A stretch of DNA of 37,628 nucleotides, taken from contig NZ_WTVK01000053.1 of NCBI RefSeq assembly GCF_012910805.1, positions 1 to 37,628 on the forward strand, in the 5' to 3' direction. Shown in pieces: positions 14,008-22,788 of the stretch. This DNA is from Aromatoleum evansii. Lineage in GTDB: Bacteria; Pseudomonadota; Gammaproteobacteria; Burkholderiales; Rhodocyclaceae. A program made the translations under genes and the position numbers. How positions within the stretch are numbered: the first letter of the stretch is position 1; every line of letters starts with the position of its first letter. The notes under the pieces were generated by a model. That model was not told where the DNA came from. It saw nothing but the letters and a program-made list of their open reading frames with translations, and searched no databases.

Positions 14008-15944
14008 CAGTTCGGTTCCTGGTTGATGCGGGGGAGTTCGAGGCGCACTTCGGTGCCGCGGCCGGGCGCGGAGCTCAGCGAGAGGTTTCCGCCGATGCGC
14101 AGCGCGCGCTCGCGCATGACCTGCAGGCCGATGTGTCCTTCCTTGTCCCGGGCGCTTTCGTCGAAGCCCACGCCGTCGTCGCGCACGACGAGGGCGAGTC
14201 CATGCACGCCGCGGTGCAGGGCCACGTGCACCGACTTCGCCTGGGCGTGCTTGCGCACATTGGACAGCGCCTCCTGCAGGATGTACAGCGCCTGCGTCTC
14301 GACTTCGGGGTCGAGCGGCGCGCCACCGCCTTCCAGTTCCAGCTCGGTCGCGATGCTGCTCTGGTCGGCGAGCCGGCGCAGCGCGGCGCCTATCGCGCCG
14401 GCGAGATCCTGCTTCGCGACGCGGGTGCGGAAGTGCACGAGCAGCTCGCGCACGTCGTCGTAGCTCTCCTGCACGCCCTGGCGCAGCATCGCGAGCGTCG
14501 ACTGGGCCTGGTTCATGTCCTTGTGGCGCAGGGCGTCGTCGAGCATCTGCACCTGCAGGTTCATGAAGGCGAGCCCCTGCGCGATCGAGTCGTGCAGTTC
14601 GCGGGCGAGCAGGTTGCGTTCCTCGGACACCGCGAGTTCGCGCTCGCGTGCATGCAGGCGTTGGTTCTCGATCGCGATGCCGAGCTGCTGCCCCAGCGTT
14701 TCAAGCAGCTGGCGGTCTGATTCCCAGAGCGGGCGAGCCTCGAGGAAATACAGGTTGTAGATGCCCAGGGTCTGCTGGTTGGCGCCGATCGGCGTCGCGG
14801 TCACGAGTTTGAAGCCGGCACGTTTGCATGCGCCGAGGTCGAGCGCCGGGCCGGGTCGATCCGGTTCGCAGACGAGCGAGTTGCCACCCCGCGCCGCCTG
14901 CCCGCACACGCATTCGCCGCACTGGAGCGTCGCCTCGCGATCGATGAACGCTTCATCCAGCCCGGAATGCACCGTCATGCAGAGTTCGCGCGAATCGCGG
15001 TCGAGCAGCCGGGCGGAACTTGCCGCCGCGGCGAACATCTTTTGCACCCGTTGGAGGAAGCCGCTGCACAGCGCGTCGACGTCCTGCGGCTGGCGCAGGA
15101 AGGCCGCCATGTCGTAGAGGATCTCGAGCTGGCGGTTCTTCTCCTCGAGGCTGCGCGTCTTGACCGCGACGCGCTCCTCGAGCGTTCCATACAGGCCCTG
15201 CAGATGCACCGCCATGCGGTTGAAACCGTCGGATAGTTCGCCGAATTCGTCTTGGGCGAGCACCGGGACGCGGGCGCTGAAGTCTTCCTGCTCCATCCGC
15301 TTGATGCCGGTCTGGAGCTCGGTGACGGGCCGGATCACGAGCACGAAGAAAAAGCGGATCAGGAACAGGGTGCCGATCACCGCCAGTGCGATCAGGGATA
15401 CCTGGGAGGCGCGCAGGATGTCGGTGCTGCGCGCGTAGCTCTGTTCCATCTTGAGCACCACGTCGTTGGTGCTGGCGACGAAGATCTTGATGGTGCGGTC
15501 GAACGCCGGAAGGTTCTTCGCAAGCCGTCCCGGTTCGGGTTCGGCGACCAGGGCTTCCAGCACCGGGCGGATTTCGCTCAGCCAGAAGCCCGCCATGCGC
15601 TCGATGTCTTCCGGGATGCCGCGGTCGCGCGGGATGAAGAGCGGACGCTCCGGGTTGCCCGTGCGCAGTTCGTCGAAAATGTGCTGAAACTCGTCGAGCT
15701 CCTGCCGCAGGGTCTCGGCGAACACCAGCGGTTCCGTGAGCGAACGGCCGTCCGCGCGCGACAGCAGCTGGTCGATGCGGTACGCACGCATGCGCAGGCT
15801 GCCGGCGTCGTTGATCGCGGCCGCAGCGCCCTGGAGCTGCCAGGACATGAACAGCGTGATGCCGATCGCCGTCAGGGCGACAAGGAAGAACACCAGCAGG
15901 ATGCCGGTGATCTTGGTGCTGAGACTGTTGCCGAGGGGACGCAT
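14007..15944 (-). CDS. narX: NarX-type nitrate/nitrite sensor kinase
   Basis: A 645-residue kinase from the ATG at 15942-15944. It has a first membrane segment (ITGILLVFFLVALTAIGITL), then the nitrate-binding P-box NDAGSLRMRAYRI at residues 45-57, a periplasmic helical domain, and a second membrane segment near SLIALAVIGTLFLIRFFFVL. HAMP, a GAF-like central module with a cysteine cluster CGECVCG, a HisKA_3 box LLARELHDSIAQGLAFMN and an HATPase domain with DDGVGF follow. This is the full NarX/NarQ architecture. The ribosome-binding site is weak and the frame is open upstream to 16025, so the start is less certain than the identity. Confidence 0.92.
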   Translation of the reverse strand: MRPLGNSLSTKITGILLVFFLVALTAIGITLFMSWQLQGAAAAINDAGSLRMRAYRIDQLLSRADGRSLTEPLVFAETLRQELDEFQHIFDELRTGNPERPLFIPRDRGIPEDIERMAGFWLSEIRPVLEALVAEPEPGRLAKNLPAFDRTIKIFVASTNDVVLKMEQSYARSTDILRASQVSLIALAVIGTLFLIRFFFVLVIRPVTELQTGIKRMEQEDFSARVPVLAQDEFGELSDGFNRMAVHLQGLYGTLEERVAVKTRSLEEKNRQLEILYDMAAFLRQPQDVDALCSGFLQRVQKMFAAAASSARLLDRDSRELCMTVHSGLDEAFIDREATLQCGECVCGQAARGGNSLVCEPDRPGPALDLGACKRAGFKLVTATPIGANQQTLGIYNLYFLEARPLWESDRQLLETLGQQLGIAIENQRLHARERELAVSEERNLLARELHDSIAQGLAFMNLQVQMLDDALRHKDMNQAQSTLAMLRQGVQESYDDVRELLVHFRTRVAKQDLAGAIGAALRRLADQSSIATELELEGGGAPLDPEVETQALYILQEALSNVRKHAQAKSVHVALHRGVHGLALVVRDDGVGFDESARDKEGHIGLQVMRERALRIGGNLSLSSAPGRGTEVRLELPRINQEPN

Positions 15945-16001
15945 GAACGTTCGATGAAGCAGGGTGGCGTGCAGACTACGTCGCCTGCCGCCACCCCGCA
16001 A

Positions 16002-16023
16002 GCCGGGGGCTTCCACCCCCGGC
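16002..16023 (-). terminator. hairpin between narI and narX
   Basis: GCCGGGGG, a 6-base loop and CCCCCGGC: an 8-bp perfect stem starting just after the narI stop. No T-tract follows on the minus strand. It may be a partial terminator or an mRNA-stability element that lowers narXL expression relative to narGHJI. Confidence 0.45.
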
Positions 16024-16029
16024 ATGGCC

Positions 16030-16737
16030 TCAGGCCGACGCGGTGGCCTTGACGCGCCGCTTCGAACGCACGATCTGGTAGGCGCGCCCGACGTAGGTCA
16101 GCGGCGCAGTGAGAATGTGCACGAGACGAGTGAAGGGAAACAGCAGGAACACCGTCATGCCCAGCACCATGTGGAAGCGGAACACGGGCTCCACTGCCGC
16201 GAGCAGCTCGGGCTTCGGCTGGAAGGTGAGCACGCTCTGCACCCAGCCCGACAGCGCCAGCATCACGCCGGGATCGCCGTGGTTCGCGTGACCGATCGAC
16301 ACCGGCAGCGTGGACAGGCCCGCAACCAGCGTCAGCAGCAGCCAGCCCAGGATGAAGGCATCCATGCGGCGGCCGGCGGCGCGAACGCGCGGGTTGAATA
16401 TGCGGCGCAGCCACAGGATCGTGCCGCCGATCAGGCACATGGTGCCGAACACGCTGCCGGCGACGATCGCGATCCACTGGTGCTGCAGGTCGGAGACACC
16501 CAGGCTGATCCACAGCGCGTGCGGCAGCACGAGGCCGGCGAAGTGGCCGGCGAAGATCGACAGGATGCCGACGTGGAACAGGTTGCTCGCGATCCACATG
16601 TTGCTCTTCGACAGCAGCTGTGAGGAATCCGTCTTCCACGTGTACTGCTCGTTGTCGTAGCGGATCCAGCTGCCGATCACGAACACCGACAGCGCGATGT
16701 AGGGATAGACCCCGAAGAAGAAGTTGATTGCGTTCAT
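16030..16737 (-). CDS. narI: NarI, cytochrome b subunit of respiratory nitrate reductase
   Basis: A 235-residue protein with five membrane segments, beginning MNAINFFFGVYPYIALSVFV. Heme b ligand histidines are visible in FHVGILSIFAGHF (His55 and His65) and in RFHMVLGM and RLVHILTAP near the C-terminus, matching the positions known from E. coli NarI. It oxidises quinol on the periplasmic side and passes electrons to NarH. It follows narJ by 9 bases. Length is slightly above the E. coli protein because of a basic C-terminal tail (RSKRRVKATASA). Confidence 0.97.
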   Translation of the reverse strand: MNAINFFFGVYPYIALSVFVIGSWIRYDNEQYTWKTDSSQLLSKSNMWIASNLFHVGILSIFAGHFAGLVLPHALWISLGVSDLQHQWIAIVAGSVFGTMCLIGGTILWLRRIFNPRVRAAGRRMDAFILGWLLLTLVAGLSTLPVSIGHANHGDPGVMLALSGWVQSVLTFQPKPELLAAVEPVFRFHMVLGMTVFLLFPFTRLVHILTAPLTYVGRAYQIVRSKRRVKATASA

Positions 16738-16746
16738 GTCGTCTCC

Positions 16747-17289
16747 TCAGGCAGCCAGGCGCGTCAGGCTGCCCTGTTTTTCCACGATCCGAACCAGCGC
16801 GGCATACGGGCTGGCGGACTTTTCCAGGTTGTCGGCGAGCACCTTGAGCACCTTCGCGACGTCGCCGAGGAAGATCCAGGCTTCGCCGATGCTCAGCGTC
16901 GAGCAGAACTCCAGCATCACCGGCAGGTAGTCCGGCAGTTCCTTCTCGTCGGCCTGCAGGCCGTAGCTGCGGTAGAACTCGCCGAGGTCGATCAGCGCGG
17001 GGCCGCGCGTCTTCTCCTCGCCGAAGAGGTGGTGCGTCAGGTGCAGGCTGTGCTCGGCGGTGAGGTCGAAGCACTGCACGTAGGCGCCCTGCAGTTCGAG
17101 CGGGTCGGTGGCGAGCATCGTCGTGATGAAGTCGGCAACCCTGCGGTATTCCTCTGCGCTGAGGGCGCTTTCTTCATCCAGCGACTCGACGAAGGCGTAT
17201 GCGTCAGTGCCCGCCATCTCGCGCAGGGCCTCGAGGAAGCCCTCGCTGGGGTAGTCGAGCAGGGCGGCCAGCAGTCGGAAGATTTTCAT
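16747..17289 (-). CDS. narJ: NarJ, nitrate reductase assembly chaperone
   Basis: A 180-residue soluble protein of the TorD/NarJ chaperone family, starting MKIFRLLAALLDYPSEGF. The motif LTAEHSLHLTHHLFGE with the following RGPALIDLGEFYRSYGL is the conserved NarJ core. ELPDYLPVMLEFCSTL is also typical. It binds NarG during cofactor insertion and is not part of the final enzyme. The ATG has GGAGAACGCG ahead of it, and the gene starts 11 bases after narH. Confidence 0.95.
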   Translation of the reverse strand: MKIFRLLAALLDYPSEGFLEALREMAGTDAYAFVESLDEESALSAEEYRRVADFITTMLATDPLELQGAYVQCFDLTAEHSLHLTHHLFGEEKTRGPALIDLGEFYRSYGLQADEKELPDYLPVMLEFCSTLSIGEAWIFLGDVAKVLKVLADNLEKSASPYAALVRIVEKQGSLTRLAA

Positions 17290-17300
17290 CGCGTTCTCCT

Positions 17301-18851
17301 TCAGTCGCGCTCGCCGGCAAGCGGGGCCGGTTCGCGTGGTTCGGCCGACTCGGTGCGGCGCTCGGGGAAGAGGGCGAAGGTGCCGTAGCCCTTGGAGTTG
17401 TCGGCGCCGAAGGTGAAGCCGTTCTGCCCCTGGAAGCCGTGGTAGTCGTCGAGGCGGATCTCCTCGTGCGCGGTCGGCACGACGAAGCGGTCCTCGTAGT
17501 TGGCGATCGCGAGGTAACGGTACATGTCCTTGGCGTTCTGCTCGGTGATGCCGGCGCGGTTCAGCGGCGCGAGATCCGGTTGGCCATCGACGTTGACCGA
17601 ACGCATGTAGGAGCGCATCGCGAGCAGCCGGTTGAGCGCGCTGGTGATGTACTCGGTCTTGCCCGCGGTGAGCAGGTTGGCGAGGTACTGCACGGGCAGG
17701 CGCATCGCTTCGGCCTTCGGAATCACGCCATCGGCTTCGGTCGGCAGCTTCTTCTGGTCGATCTGCGACTGCACCGGCGAGAGCGGCGGCACGTACCAGA
17801 TCATCGGCAGCGTGCGGAACTCGGGATGCAGCGGGAAGGCGATCTTCCACTCGACGGCCATCTTGTAGATGGGCGACTTCTGCGCGGCGTCGATCCAGCT
17901 CTGCGGCACGCCGTCCTTCAGAGCCTGGGCGATGATCGCGGGATCGTACGGGTCGACGAAGAGATCGAGGTGGGCCTTGTACAGGTCCTGCTCGTTGTCG
18001 GTCGAGGCGGCGTCCAGCAGCTTGTCGGCGTCATAGAGGATGATGCCGTTGTAGCGGATGCGGCCGACGCAGGACTCGGAACAGACGGTCGGCAGGCCGG
18101 ATTCGACGCGCGGGTAGCAGCCGATGCACTTCTCGGCCTTCGACGATTCCCAGTTGAAGAACACCTTCTTGTACGGGCAGCCGGAGATGCACATGCGCCA
18201 GCCGCGGCAGCGGTCCTGGTCGGCGAGCACGATGCCGTCTTCCTCGCGCTTGTACATCGCGCCCGAGGGGCAGGAGGCGACGCAGGCGGGGTTGATGCAG
18301 TGGTTGCAGATGCGCGGCAGGTAGAGATGGAAGGTGTTCTCGAACTGCTTGTACATCTCCTTCTGCATGTTCGCGAAGTTGGGGTCCTGGGCGCGCGCGG
18401 CGAACTCACCGGCGAGGTCGTCTTCCCAGTTCGGGCCCCAGGTGATCTTGTCCATCTTCTCGCCGGTGATCTGCGACACCGGGCGTGCGGTCGGCGCGGC
18501 CTCCGACAGCGGCGCGTTGTGCAGGCGCGCGTAGTCGTAGGTGAAGGGCTCGTAGTAGTCGTCGATCTCGGGCATGTTGGGGTTGGCGAAGATCTGCACG
18601 ATCTTCTTCAGCTTGCCGCCGGCCTTGAGCTCGAGCTTGCCGTTGACCTTCTCCCAGCCGCCTTTCCACTTCTCCTGGTTTTCCCAGTTCTTCGGATAGC
18701 CGACGCCGGGCTTGGACTCGACGTTGTTGAACCAGGCGTACTCGATGCCCTTGCGGTTCGACCACACGTTCTTGCAGGTCACCGAGCAGGTGTGGCAACC
18801 GATGCACTTGTCGAGGTTGAAAACCATCGCGAATTGCGCGCGAATCTTCAT
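17301..18851 (-). CDS. narH: NarH, iron-sulfur subunit of respiratory nitrate reductase
   Basis: A 516-residue electron-transfer subunit. The first cluster motif CIGCHTCSVTC has Cys16, Cys19, Cys22 and Cys26 in the same positions as E. coli NarH. Further motifs are CNHCINPACVASCP, CRGWRMCISGCPYKK (Trp replaces one Cys, the known cause of a 3Fe-4S centre) and CIGCYPRVESGLPTVCSESC. It carries electrons from NarI hemes to NarG on the cytoplasmic face. GGAGATTC lies just ahead of the ATG. It is separated from narG by 124 bases, longer than other gaps in this operon. Confidence 0.97.
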   Translation of the reverse strand: MKIRAQFAMVFNLDKCIGCHTCSVTCKNVWSNRKGIEYAWFNNVESKPGVGYPKNWENQEKWKGGWEKVNGKLELKAGGKLKKIVQIFANPNMPEIDDYYEPFTYDYARLHNAPLSEAAPTARPVSQITGEKMDKITWGPNWEDDLAGEFAARAQDPNFANMQKEMYKQFENTFHLYLPRICNHCINPACVASCPSGAMYKREEDGIVLADQDRCRGWRMCISGCPYKKVFFNWESSKAEKCIGCYPRVESGLPTVCSESCVGRIRYNGIILYDADKLLDAASTDNEQDLYKAHLDLFVDPYDPAIIAQALKDGVPQSWIDAAQKSPIYKMAVEWKIAFPLHPEFRTLPMIWYVPPLSPVQSQIDQKKLPTEADGVIPKAEAMRLPVQYLANLLTAGKTEYITSALNRLLAMRSYMRSVNVDGQPDLAPLNRAGITEQNAKDMYRYLAIANYEDRFVVPTAHEEIRLDDYHGFQGQNGFTFGADNSKGYGTFALFPERRTESAEPREPAPLAGERD

Positions 18852-18899
18852 TTGAATCTCCTGTGTCCTGTTCGGTACCCCGCCGCGCGGGAGCGGGCC

Positions 18900-18934
18900 G
18901 GGCGAGGGGCTCGGGGGTTAGCCTCCCCTCGCCC
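18900..18934 (-). other. stem-loop between narG and narH
   Basis: GGGCGAGGGG (18900-18909) and CCCCTCGCCC (18925-18934) form a perfect 10-bp GC-rich stem with a 15-base loop in the 124-base gap inside the narGHJI operon. No T-tract follows. Likely effects are RNA processing, protection of the narG message or partial attenuation; none is shown by the sequence. Confidence 0.6.
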
Positions 18935-18975
18935 TGCCGCAGCTGCCCGCGCGCGGAAGTACCCTTTCGTGTGCG

Positions 18976-21900
18976 TTAGCGGGGCCCGACGCCGACCGGA
19001 TTGCGCTGCTGTTCGCGCTCCGGCGTCAGCGGGCGCTCCAGCCAGTCGATGTCCTGATCCGCGATCTTGTGCAGCACCACCACCTCGTCACGCTGGCAGC
19101 CCACCGTGCCGTAGTAGTTGAAGCTGTACGCCAGTTGGGCGTAGCCGCCGACCATGTTGGTGGGCTTCACGATCACGCGCGTCACGGAGTTCAGGATGCC
19201 GCCGCGCTTGCCCGTGGAAGGCGAACCCGGGACGTTCACCGTCTTCTCCTGGGCGTGGTACATCAGCGCCATGCCGCGCGGCACGCGCTGCGACACCACC
19301 GCACGGGCCATCGTCGCGCCGTTGGCGTTGATCGCCTCGACCCAGTCGTTGTCCTTGAGGCCGATTTCCTTCGCGTCGTCCTCGGACACCCACACATAGG
19401 GGCCGCCGCGGAACAGCGACAGCATGCGCAGGTTGTCCTGGTAGGACGAGTGGATGCCCCACTTGGAGTGCGGCGTGATCCACGACAGCGTCAGGTGCGG
19501 CTTCTTGCGCACCGAGTCCGGGATCACGTTCTGGGCCTTCATGTCGATCGGCGGACGGTAGGCGCAGAAGCCCTCGCCGAAGTCGAGGAACCACTCGTGA
19601 TCCTGGTAGAAGTGCGCCCGGCCGGTGAGCGTGCGGAACGGGATGTGCTCGTGGATGTTGGTGTAGCCCGCGGTGTAGCTGACGGTCTCCGACTCGATCC
19701 CGGACCAGGTCGGCGCGGTGATGATCTTGCGCGGCTGGGCCTGGATGTCGCGGAAGGTGATCTTGTCCTCGTGACGGCCGGCGTACAGGTGGTGGTGGTC
19801 GATGCCGGTCTTCTTCGACAGGGCCGACCACGACTTGTGCGCCACTTCACCGTTGGTCTCGGGCGCCATGCGCATCACCGCATCGCACACCGAGATGTCC
19901 TCTTCCAGCGAGGGCATGCCGTAGGAGATGCCGGGGATCTGCACCGTGTAGTTGCACTTCTTCAGCTCTTCGTACTCGGCGTCCGTGTTCCAGTCGAGAC
20001 CCTTCACGTTGTTGCCGAGCTTGGTCATCAGAGGGCCGAGCGCGATGTACTTCTTGTAGGTGTCGGCGAAGTTGCGCTCGACGACCTTCAGCAGCGGCAT
20101 GGTCTTGCCCGGCACCGGCTCGCATTCGCCCTTCTTCCAGTCGCGTACCTGGCCGAGCGGCTGCGCGAGCTCGAACGGCGAGTCGTGCTGCATCGGCAGT
20201 GCGACGACGTCTTTCGCGACGCCCAGATGCTTCTCGGCGAGATCGGAGAACTTCTTCGCGATCGTGCGGAAGATCTGCCAGTCCGACTTCGATTCCCAGC
20301 CCGGCGTCACGGCTTCGGACAGCGGGTGGATGAAGGGGTGCATGTCGGTGGTGTTGAGATCGTTCTTCTCGTACCACGTCGCCGTCGGCAGGATGATGTC
20401 GGAGTAGGCACCGGTCGAGTTCAGGCGGAAGTTGATGTCCACCATCAGGTCGAGCTTGCCGACGGGCGCTTCCTCGCGCCACTTCACTTCCTTCGTGCCC
20501 TTGCCGTCGCCGCCTTCCTGCAGCACGCCGTTCTGCGCGCCCAGCAGGTGCTTGAGGAAGTACTCGTGGCCCTTCGCGGAGGTGCCGATCAGGTTCGCGC
20601 GCCACACGAAGAGGTTGCGCGGCCAGTTCTCCTCGGCGTCCGGGTCCGCGAAGGCGACGTCGAGCTTGCCCGACTTCAGCTGCTCGACGATGTGCTTGGC
20701 GATACCGGCTTCATCGGTCGCGCCGGCCTTCTCGGCTTCGGCGACGAGTTCCAGGGGGTTGCGGTTGAAGTGCGGGGCGGACGGCAGCCAGCCCATGCGG
20801 GTCGCGGCGACGTTGTAGTCGGCGAGCTTGTAGCCCTTGTACTTGCCCTTCGCGGCCGGCTGCAGCAGCTCGTCGGCGTCGATGGTCTCGTAGCGCCACT
20901 GGTCGGTGTGGAAGTACCAGTAGGAGGTCGAGTTCTGGTGGCGCGGCGGACGCTGCCAGTCGGTTGCGAACGCGATCGGAGCCCAGCCCGCCTGCGGACG
21001 CAGCTTCTCCTGGCCCACGTAGTGCGCCCAGCCGCCGCCGCTCTGGCCGACGCAGCCGCACATGTGCAGCAGGTTCATGATCGACCGGTACTGCATGTCG
21101 TTGTGGTACCAGTGGTTGATCGCCGCGCCCATGATGATCATGGACTTGCCGCGCGTCTTGGCCGCATTCTGCGCGAACTCGCGGCCGGTACGCTCGATGT
21201 CGGCGGCCTTCACGCCGGTGACCTTGGCTGCCCAGGCCGGGGTGTAGGCGACGGTCGCGTCGTCGTAGGACGTCGCGACGTTCTTGCCGCCCAGACCGCG
21301 GTCGATGCCGTACTGCGCGACCTGCAGGTCGAACACCGAGGCGACGAACACGGTTTCGCCGGAGGCCAGGGTCAGCTTGCGCACCGGCACGTTGCGGTAC
21401 AGCAGGCCCGGCTCGCCCGGCTGGAAGTGCGGGAAGCCGACCGACACGACGTCGTCGCGCTTGTCGATGCACGACAGCTCGGCGTCGATGTCCTGCTGAT
21501 TCGCGGCGTTCTTCGCGAGCAGGTTCCACTTGCCTTCCTCGCCCCAACGGAAGCCCACCGAGCCGTTCGGCGCAACGTAGCAGTTCGTGCGCGCGTCGAA
21601 GACGATGGTCTTCCAGTCGGGGTTGTTGGTCTCGCCCAGCAGGTCGTCGAAGTCGGACGCGCGCAGGTTGCGGTCTGGAACGAAGGCGCCGTCGTGCGAA
21701 CGCAGGATCACCTGCATCGGCAGGTCGGTGTATTTCTGCGCGTACTCGATGAAGTACGGCTCCTGGCGCTCGATGAAGTATTCCTTCAGCGCCACGTGGC
21801 CCATCGCGAGGAAGGCCGCGGCGTCGGTGCCCTGCTTGACCGGCATCCACAGGTCGGCGAATTTCACGTACTCCGCGTAGTCCGGCGCCATCGACACGAT

Positions 21901-22731
21901 CTTCGCGCCCTTGTAGCGGACTTCGGTCGCGAAGTGCGCGTCCGGGGTACGGGTCATCGGCAGGTTCGCGCCGGTGATGATGAGGTAGGTCGAGTTGTAC
22001 CAGTCGGCCGCTTCCGGCACGTCGGTCTGCTCGCCCCAGGTCTGGGGGGAGGCCGCCGGCAGGTCGCAGTACCAGTCGTAGAACGAGCCGCAGGCCGCGC
22101 CGATCAGCGACAGGTAACGCGCGCCCGCCGCGTAGGAGATCATCGACATCGCCGGGATCGGCGAGAAGCCGTAGATGCGGTCCGGGCCCCACTTCTTGAT
22201 CGTGTAGATGTTCGCCGCGGCGATGATCTCGTTGACCTCGTCCCAGTTCGTGCGCACGAAGCCGCCCAGACCGCGCACCTTCACGTACTTGTCGCGCTTC
22301 TTGCTGTCGGCCTGAATCGCCGCCCAGGCTTCGACCGGGTCCTTGCCGCTCTTCCTCTCGGCGCGATACACCTCGAGCAGGCGCCCGCGGATCATCGGGT
22401 GCTTGATGCGGTGCGGCGAGTACAGGTACCACGAGAACGACGCGCCGCGCTGGCAGCCGCGGGGCTCGTGGTTCGGCAGGTCCTCGCGGGTGCGCGGGTA
22501 GTCGGTCTGCTGCATCTCGAACGACACCAGGCCGTTCTTGACGAAGATCTTCCACGAACAGCCGCCCGTGCAGTTCACGCCGTGCGTCGAACGCACGACC
22601 TTGTCGTGACGCCAGCGATTACGGTACGCGTCTTCCCAGCCCCGGTCCTCGTTGGTGACGATGCCGTGGCCGCCGGCGAAGGTGTCCTTCACCTTGTCGA
22701 AGAATTTCAGGCGGTCGAGAAAATGACTCAT
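18976..22731 (-). CDS. narG: NarG, molybdopterin catalytic subunit of respiratory nitrate reductase
   Basis: A 1251-residue subunit of the membrane-bound nitrate reductase. The unusual FS0 cluster ligands His50, Cys54, Cys58 and Cys93 are present (THGVNCTGGCSW, then RGCQRGASFSWY). Asp223 in YDWYCDLPAASPQTWGEQTD corresponds to the molybdenum ligand Asp222 of E. coli. The remaining bis-MGD-binding segments (ANLPMTRTPDAHF, GAAINHWYHNDMQYR) also match. It reduces nitrate to nitrite in the cytoplasm. GGAGCAAGCA lies ahead of the ATG, and the gene starts 57 bases after narK2. Confidence 0.98.
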   Translation of the reverse strand: MSHFLDRLKFFDKVKDTFAGGHGIVTNEDRGWEDAYRNRWRHDKVVRSTHGVNCTGGCSWKIFVKNGLVSFEMQQTDYPRTREDLPNHEPRGCQRGASFSWYLYSPHRIKHPMIRGRLLEVYRAERKSGKDPVEAWAAIQADSKKRDKYVKVRGLGGFVRTNWDEVNEIIAAANIYTIKKWGPDRIYGFSPIPAMSMISYAAGARYLSLIGAACGSFYDWYCDLPAASPQTWGEQTDVPEAADWYNSTYLIITGANLPMTRTPDAHFATEVRYKGAKIVSMAPDYAEYVKFADLWMPVKQGTDAAAFLAMGHVALKEYFIERQEPYFIEYAQKYTDLPMQVILRSHDGAFVPDRNLRASDFDDLLGETNNPDWKTIVFDARTNCYVAPNGSVGFRWGEEGKWNLLAKNAANQQDIDAELSCIDKRDDVVSVGFPHFQPGEPGLLYRNVPVRKLTLASGETVFVASVFDLQVAQYGIDRGLGGKNVATSYDDATVAYTPAWAAKVTGVKAADIERTGREFAQNAAKTRGKSMIIMGAAINHWYHNDMQYRSIMNLLHMCGCVGQSGGGWAHYVGQEKLRPQAGWAPIAFATDWQRPPRHQNSTSYWYFHTDQWRYETIDADELLQPAAKGKYKGYKLADYNVAATRMGWLPSAPHFNRNPLELVAEAEKAGATDEAGIAKHIVEQLKSGKLDVAFADPDAEENWPRNLFVWRANLIGTSAKGHEYFLKHLLGAQNGVLQEGGDGKGTKEVKWREEAPVGKLDLMVDINFRLNSTGAYSDIILPTATWYEKNDLNTTDMHPFIHPLSEAVTPGWESKSDWQIFRTIAKKFSDLAEKHLGVAKDVVALPMQHDSPFELAQPLGQVRDWKKGECEPVPGKTMPLLKVVERNFADTYKKYIALGPLMTKLGNNVKGLDWNTDAEYEELKKCNYTVQIPGISYGMPSLEEDISVCDAVMRMAPETNGEVAHKSWSALSKKTGIDHHHLYAGRHEDKITFRDIQAQPRKIITAPTWSGIESETVSYTAGYTNIHEHIPFRTLTGRAHFYQDHEWFLDFGEGFCAYRPPIDMKAQNVIPDSVRKKPHLTLSWITPHSKWGIHSSYQDNLRMLSLFRGGPYVWVSEDDAKEIGLKDNDWVEAINANGATMARAVVSQRVPRGMALMYHAQEKTVNVPGSPSTGKRGGILNSVTRVIVKPTNMVGGYAQLAYSFNYYGTVGCQRDEVVVLHKIADQDIDWLERPLTPEREQQRNPVGVGPR

Positions 22732-22788
22732 TGCTTGCTCCTGTGAATCTTGCGTTTCGAAGTCGGTTCTTGTTCTGTCTGTTCGGGG

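Noticed and set aside
19069-22746. 1225-codon open frame on the plus strand
   Set aside because: It is antisense to the whole of narG. The product is an Arg/Val/His/Asp/Gly-rich string with no domain; GC-rich codon bias opens the opposite frame.
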